This document shows positions 10,604-21,392 of a stretch of DNA of 64,000 bases, one piece after another. How positions within the stretch are numbered: position 1 is the first letter of the stretch; each line of letters starts with the position of its first letter. This DNA is from Heracleum sosnowskyi (lineage: Eukaryota; Streptophyta; Magnoliopsida; Apiales; Apiaceae): assembly GCA_030848705.1 (NCBI GenBank), contig CM061239.1:86100363-86164362 (forward strand), written 5' to 3'. The notes beneath the pieces are model-generated. The model worked only from the letters and a program-made list of their open reading frames with translations. It was not told the origin of the DNA and did no database searches. A program made the position numbers and the translations under genes.

Positions 10604-13600
10604 TTGCAGGGTAAGAAGAAAAATCAGGTCATGTGGATAATTGACAGTGGTTGCTCAAGACACATGACAGGTGATAAAGCCCTGCTATCACATTATGTAG
10701 AGAAAGCTGGCCCAATCATAACCTTTGGAGACAACAGCAAGGGTTACACAGTGGGATATGGCTGTCTGGAAATTGGAAATGTTGTCATTGAAGATATTGC
10801 TCTTGTGGATGGATTGAAGCACAACCTACTCAGTGTCAGCCAATTCAGTGACAGAGGATTTAAGGTTGACTTTGACATGATGGTGTGCAACATCTATCAC
10901 AAGAAGGATGGAAGCCTCTCTCTGAAAGGGGTCAGAAAAGGAAGCTTGTTTGTTGCTGATCTAAGCTCAACAAAGAAGGATAAAGTTTACTGTTTTTACA
11001 GTAAAGCTACTGTTGGTGACAGTATGCTTTGGCACAGGAAGCTCTCACATCTCAACTTCAAGACAATGAATATACTGATGAAGAAGGAGTTAGTGAGAGG
11101 TTTGCCCCAACAGGAATTCTGTCAAGAAGGACTGTGTGAAGATTATCAAATGGGCAAACTGAGAAGAGCTGTGCACAAGTCCAAGCAAGTAAACACCAAC
11201 ACAGAACACTCAAGTTAATTCACATGGACCTCTTTGGACCAGTCAATGTACCATCAATGGCCAGAAAGAGGTATGCCTTAGTAATGGTGGATGATTACTC
11301 AAGGTACACTTGGGTGAAATTTCTTGAATCCAAAGATGAAGCTGCTCAAGTGATTATTGATCAAGTCAGAGTTCTTGATAGAACCCCAAACTCAAAAGTT
11401 CAAATCTTGAGGAGTGACAATGGTACAGAATTCAGAAATGCCACACTTGGAAATTTCTGTAAAGATGAAGGAATTGTACAACAATTCTCTGCTGCAAGAA
11501 CTCCACAGCAGAATGGAGTTGTAGAAAGAAAGAACAGGACTCTCATTGAAGCAGCTAGAACTATGTTGCATGATGCTAAGTTGCCAACATATTTCTGGGC
11601 TGAAGCTATCAACACAGCCTGTTATACTCAGAACAGAACCATGATCAACAAAACTCATGCAAGCACTCCTTACTGTCTGTTAACTGGAAAGAAACCTACT
11701 GTCAAATATTTTCATGTGTTTGGAAGCAAATGCTTTATGATGAAAGACAACCATGAGAAGAAAGGAAAATTTGACACCAAGGCATTTGAAGGATTATTCA
11801 TGGGTTACAGCACAGAAAGGACTGCCTACAGAGTTTATGTTATGGAACACAGGATTATTGAAGAAAGTGTTAATGTCACATTTGATGAAACCAAGTTTCC
11901 AGGACTGCATGAAGAAGGAAAGATGCAGACATTCAGATTTGAGAATCAAGGATACCTGGAAGCTGAGGAGATTGTAGATGAAGAACCTAGCTTCACTCAA
12001 ATTGTTGAAATTGACAAAGATGCTGTCAACACCACTACTGTCAATCAAACTCCAGCTCAATCACGCACCATAACATCCAACATTCAGAACAGTGTTGACT
12101 CTGGAGACAATGAAGAACATGGTGGAGACAATGGAATTAATGAGCATTCAACTCAACAAGCTGAAGCAAATGTTCCTGTTCAATCAAGTAGCTTGCCCAG
12201 AATCACCAGGTGGACCAAGGATCACACAAATGACCTTATAATTGGTGATCCTAATTCTGGAGTGAGGACAAGGAACAAAGTCTCTGCTGACAGCATGTTC
12301 TCATGCTTCCTGTCACAAATGGAACCCAAGACAATTGATGAAGCATTGTTGGATTCTGACTGGGTGATAGCCATGCAAGAAGAGCTAAATCAGTTTGAAA
12401 GAAACAATGTATGGAAATTGGTTCCAAGACCTAAGGGAAAGTCAGTTATTGAGACCAAGTGGGTTTTCAGAAACAAACTTGATGAAAATGGATTGGTGAC
12501 AAGGAACAAAGCAAGGCTAGTGGCTAAAGGTTACTGTCAACAGGAGGGAATAGATTATGATGAGACATTTGCTCCTGTTGCCAGACTTGAAGCTATAAGA
12601 ATCTTTCTAGCTTATGCTGCACACTGCAACTTCAAAGTATTTCAGATGGATGTCAAAAGTGCCTTTCTAAATGGAGAGCTGGAAGAAGAAGTGTATGTGG
12701 AACAGCCACCAGGGTTTGAGGATGCTGAAATGCATAATTTTGTGTACAAACTCTTCAAAGCTTTGTATGGATTAAAGCAAGCACCCAGGGCATGGTATGA
12801 CACACTTTCCACCTTTCTTCTGGAAAACCAGTTTACCAGAGGAGTTGTGGACAAGACACTTTTCTACAAGCATCATGGCAAGGACATCATTCTGGTACAA
12901 ATCTATGTGGATGATATCATTTTTGGTTCTACAAATGAGAAGCTGTGTGAGAAGTTTTCCCATCTCATGAGTAACAAATATGAGATGAGCATGATGGGAG
13001 AATTGTCATTCTTTCTAGGGTTACAAATTCTTCAACAAACTGATGGAATCTTCATAAGTCAAGCTAAGTATATCAAGGAACTTCTCAAAAAGTTCAACTT
13101 GGAAGATTCATCTCCTGCAAGGACACCAATGTCCACAGCAACTAGTCTGGATCTTGATCCTAAAGGAAAGAAAGTTGACTCAAGCACTTATAGAGGCATG
13201 GTAGGATCCCTCCTATACCTAACTGCTAGCAGACCTGACATCATGTTTGCTACATGTCTTTGTGCAAGGTTTCAAAGTGATCCAAAGGAGTCACACTTGG
13301 TAGCCATTAAGAGAATCTTTAGATACTTAAAAGGCACTCCTAACCTAGGCCTTTGGTATCCTAAGAATACTGGATTTGATCTAATTGGTTACTCAGACTC
13401 AGACTATGCTGGATGCAAGATTGACAGAAAGAGTACTACTGGTAGCTGTCAATTTCTTGGTGGAAGATTGGTCTCATGGTTTAGCAAGAAGCAGCATTCA
13501 GTTTCTACCTCAACTGCAGAAGCTGAGTACATTGCTGCAGGCAGTTGCTGTGCACAAATTCTATGGATGAAAAGTCAACTTCTAGATTATGGTCTAGTGT

Positions 13601-13851
13601 TAAGAGAAATTCCTATCTACTGTGACAACACTAGTGCCATAGCCATCTCAGACAATCCGGTTCAACACTCTAGGACAAAGCACATTGATATAAGACATCA
13701 CTTTATCAGAGAGCATGTTGAACAAGGAACTGTGAAGCTGATTTATGTCCCAACTGACTAGCAACTTGCTGACATCTTCACTAAGCCATTGGATGAAGCA
13801 ACCTTCAACAGGTTGGTAAGTGAATTGGGAATGCTGAATCTGGTATGTTAA
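10604..13851 (+). pseudogene. pol of the Sirevirus-type element, frameshift plus nonsense codon
   Basis: The first segment (10604-11218) has the protease active site IIDSGCSRHMTG and the integrase HHCC domain. The reading frame then shifts near 11205-11223. The second segment (11224-13761) has the integrase core with D in MDLFGP, D in RSDNGTEF and E in NGVVERKNR (35 residues between the last two). Reverse transcriptase follows with YVDDIIFG at 12904-12927, then RNase H ([26 protein letters not shown]). A TAG at 13759-13761 replaces what is normally Glu in VPTDEQLADIFTKPL; the frame continues to TAA at 13849-13851. In the HHCC domain the second Cys is Tyr (LCEDYQMGK, codon 11144-11146), where element 1 has LCDSCQKAK. 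The TAG context (TAG CAA CTT) resembles but does not match the leaky TAG-CAR-YYA context. Confidence 0.93.
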
Positions 13852-14204
13852 TTTTACTAAGGTTTCTAAATTTTCAATTCTTATTGAAGCTCATGACAGC
13901 AACTTCAAACCTGCTGTCAAGAGAAGTTACTGTCTACTTGGTTTATGTCGGTTATGTGACAGCATGTGTTCATTTGACTTCTCATGTCAGTATTTTGTGC
14001 CAGTCTCATACTTTTAAACCGTGTATGACTTTAATGTGGTTATCCGTTAAGTTTGAGAGTTAAAAATCTGTTCCATTGGACTTTCACACTCTTTTGCATT
14101 AATCTGTAGGATTAAAGGAGGACACGACCATTAATTACTTTTGTGGTAGTTGTATGGGTATTCTAACTGTTGACCATTAGACTTTAACCCTTAGACGGTT
14201 TTGC

Positions 14205-14214
14205 CTATAAATTA
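14205..14214 (+). promoter_or_regulatory. Candidate internal TATA box
   Basis: CTATAAATTA lies about 45 bp upstream of the ATG of a small acidic ORF, inside the element and far from either LTR. A TTGACC word (W-box-like) is about 35 bp further up. This suggests an internal promoter, perhaps captured from a host gene. Confidence 0.4.
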
Positions 14215-14253
14215 TCCTTAGGTTTCACCAGTCTGCTCTCAGTTTTAAAGTGA

Positions 14254-14517
14254 ATGATGGAAAACAAAGTAGGAATCGAAGTTGGTCTAAAGAAGTGTGA
14301 TAGTGAACCCTACAATGAAGAGATTGAGGAGCTCTTCGAGGTGCTTTTGGATGCCCTCGATGAGATAGACGAGGAAAAGGAGGCCAAGGCTAAGGAAGAT
14401 GAGGCCAAGGCTGTGGAAGAAGAGAAGGAGCTTCAGGCACTTCTTGAAAAAGAAGGCCGCTCTGAAGAAGAGATTAAGGAAGAAGTCTTAGAACTAGTTG
14501 ATAAAATCATAGAATGA
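14254..14517 (+). CDS. Small acidic coiled-coil protein between pol and env-like ORF
   Basis: An 87-codon ORF from ATG 14254 to TGA 14517, unrecognised. About 40% of residues are Glu or Asp, with Lys and Ala/Leu in heptad-like spacing (residues 25-87), so a charged helical coiled coil is likely. No signal peptide or membrane segment is visible. A TATA-like box sits at 14205 and the following sequence has AATAATAATAAAAG, a possible polyadenylation region. It lacks the ACTGTC word that fills the DNA on both sides, so it could be a captured host gene fragment. Sireviruses are not known to me to need such a protein. It may also be fortuitous. Confidence 0.45.
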   Translation: MMENKVGIEVGLKKCDSEPYNEEIEELFEVLLDALDEIDEEKEAKAKEDEAKAVEEEKELQALLEKEGRSEEEIKEEVLELVDKIIE

Positions 14518-15183
14518 TGTACTCAATGCTCAATTTTAATGATTTTATTAATAATAATAAAAGTTCCTGTTTATGTGGTTATTGAGTTTATGATTTGTCT
14601 GTGTTAATTGCTTAATATCTGTGTTCAAAAGATTACATTGCTAAATCCATAATTTGTCAATATTAAGTTAAGTGTATGAATCAAGCATTCTAATAAGTTC
14701 ATGACAGAACCATTTACTAATCGAAGTTACTGTCGTTAAGAAGGATACTGTCATGTGTTTCTTGACAGCAACCTTCTTGACAGCAGGAAAAGACTTTCTG
14801 TCAAGACTTGTAAAGGATACTGTCATTCATATGCTTAACGGTGACAGCAAGTTTTTGCGCAATAGTTGCTGTCGCGCAAAACCTACTGTCACCACCACTT
14901 CTTACTGACAGATTGTTTCTAGCGCACAGGTTACTGTCAACAATAGTGGACCGTTGTAATTGGATATTCACCCCACGATTGACAGTGAATAACGGGCAGT
15001 AACTCGCGTGTTAAGAGAGTGGGTTAAGACACGTCCTTTAACTCCACTTTTTGAGCAAACGTTTGAGAAACCCATATTTATTCTCCAGTTACTCAGACAT
15101 ATCACTCTCACAAAACTCAAGGCAAAATACTTTTCTTCAAGCAAAAAGCTACTTTCTCACTTTCTTCTTTTCTTGAAATCTCC

Positions 15184-18100
15184 ATGGCCCCCAAACAGAC
15201 TCTCTCTCAAACAAACTTTGCTGGCATCTTTTCCCCAAATGATGCTGGTGAAGATTTCAAAGGACTGGTGTTTTTCTTGAACAAGTCCTATCTTCGTTCA
15301 GCCATTACCTCAACTCCACATCTCGACCTAGACAAACTTGAGGAATTTTGGCGAACTGCTGTTGCTCTAATTGTGGGTGAAACCCCAGCTATTAAATTCA
15401 AGATAAATGGGCAACAATACATTCTCACAGCTGAGGTCATCAATACTGCTCTTGGAATTACACTGGAAGAAGGACAACACTTTGCTCCACTTGCTAATGA
15501 TGACACTCTGAAGAAGCTCTTCTTGAAGATTGGGTATGCAGGCCCTATTCTCGAAGAGGGAACAACCAAGTGGTACCCGTCTGGTGAAATGGACAGGAAG
15601 TGTCTAAGGAAGGAGTGGAGCATGATATTTGATGCAATGGTCAAGGTGTTCTCTACCAAGTCCACAGGCTGGAATGGGATACCTTCCTACATCAAGAAAC
15701 TGACACATTCTCTTGTCCATGGATACAAGGTGAATGTTGGAGCTCTCCTCATGGCACAACTCAGAGCTGCAATAGGTAAGAAGGTATCACACTACCCTCG
15801 CTTTCTTATGATGTGTATCAATACTTTCTGTGACTTTAATAATGATGCCCCTCGTTTAGAGGTTTGCTCTGTCTTGAAAAAGAACACACACACACTGTTA
15901 TCTTCACAGGATCTAAATGCACATATTCCACTTTGCTTCACTCAGCACATGGTTGATCAAGTGTCCAACCTTGATTATCCATTACCTACTGGTTAAGATT
16001 CTTTTTCTCTTGAGGATGAAGCTGGATTAGACCCAAATTCAGTTAACCCACATTCAACACCATACACTCAGCCTAGGCCCTCTAGACTTCCCAAAGCCCA
16101 AAGAGAAGCCTTGCAAGAATCCAGAAAAAGATCCTTAGAAGCTGATGTTGGTGGTAGCTCTGTTAGTCAAGAGGGAGACACTGCACCTAGTGCAGCAAAT
16201 AAGGAAGGTAGTCACACAGGACCCACAGTGGTTCCCCCTGAGCCTAAGAAGAAGAGAGCTAGGAGGACCAAAACCACTGTCAGCCACCCTGCAGTCTCCC
16301 AAAAGACTGTAGAGGACACCAGGGAAATAAACTCCTCCCTAGATGTGCCTTCTCAACAAGGTGCTTCTATTGAAGTTGGCCTGTCTCCCAAGGCACCCTG
16401 TACAGAGTCTGCACAAACTCATGGCTCCCAACCTGAGATACCCCCACTTGAAGAAACACACAGTGAGTTAGGGCACAGTGAGGATTTCTCTACTCCTATT
16501 GATGGTTCACATGTTCCATCTGTGAATCAGCCCCCACTCTCTACTACACTTTCACCTTCTTCCTTCCCTACACATTCTTTTGTTTCTTCTCCATAACCTA
16601 GAGAAGGGGACAGTCCCAACCCTTCAGGTTTTGATCATCCATCTCCAATCATGGATGAGCCCCCATCTAGTGGTCCACAAGAACCCATTTCTCAAAGTGA
16701 GATGGACACCACTCCTCCAAACACTGAGCTAGGGCAAAGTGGTATTTTGTCAGAAAATGAAACAGCCAACACTTTGTCTGACCTCCAAGGAGCATCTTAC
16801 CTTCAGGAAGATGCTGTCACAGCCTCTGTTGCTGTCAAAGACACTGGGGATGCTACTGTCCTGGGCACAGCTACTGTCAAAGGTGGAGAGAAAGATACTG
16901 TCCCTACAGAACATACTGTCACTCCACCTCCCAAAGATGCTGTCATGCCAGAACCTGCTGTCCAGACTACAACTGACAGTCACATTCCTACTCAAGATGC
17001 TGTCAAGCCCTCCCAGCCTAATTTTGATGCTGTACTTGTTGAGGATGCCTCTGATGATGACCTACCTCTTGCCAAACTCCTAAAGGTACATTCTAAATCT
17101 TCTCCTTCCATGCATGTTAGTACTGCTCATACCCATGCATCTAGGTTGAGTGAGGGTGTGCAAAAGAAAAGAGAGATAAAAGAAAAGAGAGGTGAGCATA
17201 AAAATGAGAGGCAGCCAAATGAGCTGGCAAAAGGAGAGGGACTTGAGCATGTCCAGAGAGATATTGAGGGAGCCCACATTATTCAGGCACTAGGCCTTGA
17301 GAGTCAAACTGTGAGGGGTGATGAGATCACTCAAAAACACCCTGAGAGTGTGAGAACCCCCATAGCCTCCAAGCCCCTGTCTTTTCCTTCCCCTCCAAGA
17401 AGGTTAAGGTCTGGTGGCCCCTCCGCTACTTTTGGTGACAGGATTGTAGCTCTTGAAGGACAGTGTCTTACTTTGGACTCCAAACTGGACTCTCTCTCTC
17501 AACTGGTGGTTGATGGTTTTGCTGCTACTCAACTCTCTATTCAGTTCCTTACTGACCTGGTAGCTGCCAACTCAACTAAGGGGGAGAAGGTAGCAAGATC
17601 AGAATCTTTGCCTATTCAAGAATCAGGTGGAACTCAGGGGGAGCCTGTAGCTGTGAAGACCAGAGGGGGAGCTAAAAGGAAAGCAATGTCTAAGGGGGAG
17701 CAAGTCAAACCAAGCAGTGCAAAACCACAGGACAAAGCTGAAAAGCCTGTTGAAGTGGAAATGGATGGAGAAAGGGTGTTAATGTCAAAGGAAACTCAAG
17801 ATGCATTGCAAAGAAGACCTGCATCTAGACATCCAATCTTGCCTCCTGTGGTGATTAGAGAACCTATTCAAGAAACTCAAGAAACTGCTCTACAGAAGAA
17901 ATGGAGAGAAATGGAGGAACAAAACAAACTTGGGAAAGGTAAAGGGAAACTGCCTGAATCCATCCACAAAGGAACTACTTGGTCCAATGGTACTGAGTAT
18001 GATCAAGAGGAAGCCAATGTCTTGATGGTGGATTACAGGGAGAGCACATTACACAACCATGACGGTAAGTTTAGCAGTTTGGTGGAAGAAGCAATGAATG

Positions 18101-20244
18101 CTCCTAGCAACCGTCCAACCAACACCACAACACTGTTAAAGGAACAAATTATCAGTGTCAGTGTAATGGTGAATGATGAGAAAAGATGGGCTGTAAGTAT
18201 TTATCTAACTTCTGGCATATCTTACTTCATCACAATGCAGCTATTGCAGAGTCTGCCAGCAAAGGTGTTGTGTGCTTTGAAGGGAAAGATCAGGGCAACT
18301 CAAACACCATTCAATGAAATATTGGATATGCAAATCCAGAACCTGATCATGCAGAAGCTACCTGAAGTCTACTCAAATCCACCATGTGTTTTCTACAGAT
18401 CTAAAACTAAGGATGGCACAAGAAGGAACAGCTACATGAATATTGGTAGCCCATCCAAAATGGAAACCAAGTCAATTCTGAAGGTACTAGATGGAATACT
18501 CAGTTCAAATGCCAATCCAGGAAGAGTTCATGCTGTTCAAGAAATCTACAAAATGCTGGTGTTGAGAGACAAGGCACTGGGAGCTAGAATGAAGGAGCTA
18601 ATCACTAGAGCCAATGCCAAAAGAAATGATCAAGGTGGAAGTTGCTTCTATAACATTCCTCCCCATGATGATGATGATGATGATGATGAAGATGGTGAGG
18701 ATGGAGGTGGTGAAGCTTCTGGAAATGCTGGAAATGCTGGTGGAAGTAATTCTGGGAATACTGGTATTCAATCTCAGAATGAAGGCAATGAAGAAACTCC
18801 TAGCCAGGAAAAGAAAGATGCTGGTGCAACAGATGAAGAGGAGTCAAGAATACTGGAAGCTTTGGAGGCAAGCATTCTTAGATGTGCTATTGATTGCATA
18901 AATGCTGAAAAAGATGCTGTCACCAAAGGTACTGTCGACAAAGATACTGTCATAGAAGATGCTGTCTTGGAAGATGCTGTCGACAAGGATACTGTCAAGG
19001 AAGGTTCTGTCAAGGATGAAACCAAAGCTGCTGTCAAGCCCAAGAGACTGAAAGCTAAAGCTAAGGCATGGTTTACTAGACAGAAACCAACAGGGAAGCA
19101 CAAGTACTCAGGAAAGGAAAAGGCCACTGGATTTGGCAGGAATCTCAAAAAGCCAATTCAAACAATTCCTCCCAACAGTCTTAAGATTCAACAAATGAAA
19201 TCAAAAGAAATTAAGAGTGTTGAGGTTAAGCTGGATGCAAATCAAGAAGCCACTGAGTACATTCTGTGGTGGGAAGAATCAAGGTCTGCCAAGATTGACA
19301 AGGACTTCAATCTGGTAGCCACATCAACCAAGAACAGCACATCAACCATAGATAAAAGAAGAATTGATTTCTTCTACCTGGAAAGAATGGTAGAGTTGCT
19401 GGAGAGCTATGAAAATGTTTCAGAGGCTGTCATGGAACATGTTCTAAAATATCAGGCAGATAGGGATGCTGAATTTTATCAGAAATTTGGCTATAACTTT
19501 GCAGATTTTGATGATGCTGATATTCTTACTGATCTCCCAGCCTCTCCTATACCATACCACTGGTACTATGAGTTTGATGACTTACCCACAGAAGAAGGGC
19601 AAACCCAACCAACTCAGGAAGGGCAACCCAAGCCAAGCAAAGGACCCAAATCTTCTGAATATTCTCAAACTCAGTCAGAGCTTGATAAGAAGGAAGCTGA
19701 ATTACTGGAAAAACACAAGGCCTCTAACAAGGCAGAAAGTGAAGCTCCAAATTATCAACCATATATGCTGGAAAATCCCCTAAGAGTCAAGTTCCTAAAA
19801 GAAGAAATCTATGTTTGCAGCTTGCATAAGCTTAAAACATCCACTCTGAAGGATTTACAGTATATGGTAGCTGGTTCAATTCATCCCTTGGAACAGATTT
19901 GTTCTGATGAGATAGAGAAGTTATTGGAAGGGAGAAAAGGAGAAGACTCAAAACTGGACAAGCAAAGAAGGAAGTCTCTCAATGCTTATCCTGGAAGTAG
20001 ATTCAAGCTCATTAATGAAGAACTTCATTTCAGAACCTATCCATATGATATAGAGCAATGGCTGAATCTCAGGGATGTTAGTTCTCTCTTATCCCCTTCC
20101 ATAAAGAAGATCATTGATGAAGTAGAGGATGATGCAGTGTCTGCTGCTGAAATTTCTCTTGTAGAAAGTCTAAGAGGCTGCTTGGCAGAAGCTCTCAAAA
20201 GAGAGGATGTAGCAAGACAGAAGAGGAAATCTCAAGCTAAGTAA
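15184..20244 (+). pseudogene. Env-like third ORF of the Sirevirus-type element, two nonsense codons
   Basis: One reading frame runs from ATG 15184 to TAA 20244 (about 1686 codons) with only two interruptions, TAA at 15994-15996 and TAA at 16594-16596. The first 270 codons match a conserved domain of plant retroelement proteins that I recall as 'putative plant transposon protein' (GYAG.. pattern, KVNVGALLMAQLR, HYPRFLMMCIN). The middle is Pro/Ser/Thr-rich with a coiled-coil-like stretch (ALEGQCLTLDSKLDSLSQLV, about 17445-17570) and an Asp run (18665-18695). Two blocks (16810-17000 and 18910-19040) are strings of D(A/T)V encoded by the ACTGTC word. No clear signal peptide or membrane helix is visible, so 'env-like' reflects position only. 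SIRE1 carries a shorter ORF at this place; this one is unusually long. Confidence 0.82.
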
Positions 20245-20320
20245 AAATTCTTGAATTCTGATCTTGTTAGTTAAGTTGTCAGCACATATTGTAAATTTGC
20301 TGTTATTTTCCATAAAAACA

Positions 20321-20333
20321 AATTGGGGGAGAT
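20321..20333 (+). other. Polypurine tract
   Basis: AATTGGGGGAGAT directly precedes the 3' LTR (TGTTGGG), the expected site and composition for the plus-strand primer. It matches the usual Sirevirus tract. Confidence 0.93.
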
Positions 20334-21392
20334 TGTTGGGATTTATGGGTGATAGCATAGAAACAACTTAACTTTGATTGTACTTAATTTCTTAAATTAA
20401 GTAGGGCATACTGTCATAGCCAAAGTATGTTCTTGTAATCAATATGTATTGCTATTCTAGTTGTATTGTTTGAAAGAAGTTCACTTATGTGTTCAAGCCT
20501 CAAAGAATGCTTTCTGGATGACAACATGAATAAAGGTTACTGTCCTAAAGCTGTGACAGTAAGATTACAAGAAGACAGAATGTTGCAAGTCACGACAACA
20601 TATTCACTCTGACAGCAACATTGGCGGAAGACTACGCGACAACAACTATTGCCCTCGACAGCAAGTTTGGGATCCTCGACAGCACTCTATGCGGGGAACT
20701 CATACTGTCACCAAAAGATCATTCCTGTGACAGCAAGCTTTGAGGCAAAAGTAACTGTCTCAATAAAGATCCTTATGCTAGGTATCTCTCTCAGTCAAAT
20801 CCCGTGACAGTTTAAATGTTCAAGAAACAGGCGTGATGCAGAATCCCTAAGCTGCACCAAGTCTGCAAGACTACGACAGAAGCTTCAAAGCACTGCAAAA
20901 CAAAAGCGAATCAATTCAAGAGCAAGGTCAAGTCTTTATCTGCTAAATTGGTTTAGCTGGAAATAGAATGAATCTAGGTTGCTTTCTTTGTAATGTATAT
21001 CTGACATGTTAGCAATTTAGGAAAGTCACATGGGTAAGACAATCTGTAAGAAGCTGCCACTTGACAGTGACAGCAGCTTCACAAACCCGTGACTGATAGT
21101 GATAGGGTTAGTCTTATAACTACTATCAACTCATTCTAGAAAAGTAACGAAGACAAGCAAGTGTCTTTGAAGAAAACCCGAAGCTCGAGAATTCTTTCTT
21201 GAGGTTGTAGCAACACTTTGCAAAATAAATAAAACATTTATTTTGTGAATCTTGTTCTTACTTAATACTGTTCGTGATTGCATATATTGCTGATAACGTT
21301 TAATCTTGATTTGAGTTGTTGAAATTTAGATTGAATTTTATCAGTATTGAATTCATCCCCCCCCCCCCTTCTGCAATACACAAGGACTAACA
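20334..21392 (+). repeat. 3' LTR of the Sirevirus-type element
   Basis: The 1059-bp LTR is nearly identical to 6865-7922. Differences noted are four G/A sites and two C/A sites, plus a poly-C run of 12 instead of 11. It is preceded directly by the polypurine tract and followed by the ATTAA duplication. Confidence 0.97.

Larger units (their letters stand above)
13852..15183 (+). other. Spacer between pol and env-like ORF, rich in the ACTGTC word
   Basis: Apart from one short acidic ORF this spacer is non-coding. The ACTGTC/GACAGT word clusters at 13893-13975 and 14702-14985, about twenty copies in both orientations. The last part (about 15060-15183) looks like a plant mRNA leader: CATATTTATTCTCC, then a pyrimidine- and A-rich stretch running into the ATG of the env-like ORF. 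That ORF may therefore have its own transcript. Confidence 0.7.
6865..21392 (+). mobile_element. Complete 14.5 kb Sirevirus-type Ty1/copia retrotransposon in intron 4 of the Ulp1-like gene
   Basis: The 14,528-bp element has two LTRs, an initiator tRNA-Met primer site, gag, pol in copia order, about 1.3 kb of spacer, an env-like ORF and a polypurine tract. The 5-bp target site duplication ATTAA flanks it (6860-6864 and 21393-21397). Manual comparison of the LTRs gives about six substitutions and a one-base difference in a poly-C run over 1058 bp. At the often-used plant rate of 1.3e-8 per site per year this is roughly 0.2 million years. A large gag, env-like third ORF and this polypurine tract are traits of Sireviruses (SIRE1/Maximus group). 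All three coding regions are disrupted, so this copy is not autonomous. Confidence 0.95.

Noticed and set aside
13759..13767. Programmed readthrough at the TAG near the end of pol
   Set aside because: TAG CAA CTT falls one base short of the TAG-CAR-YYA context, and the stop lies inside the conserved RNase H tail rather than at a gene border, so a nonsense mutation is simpler.
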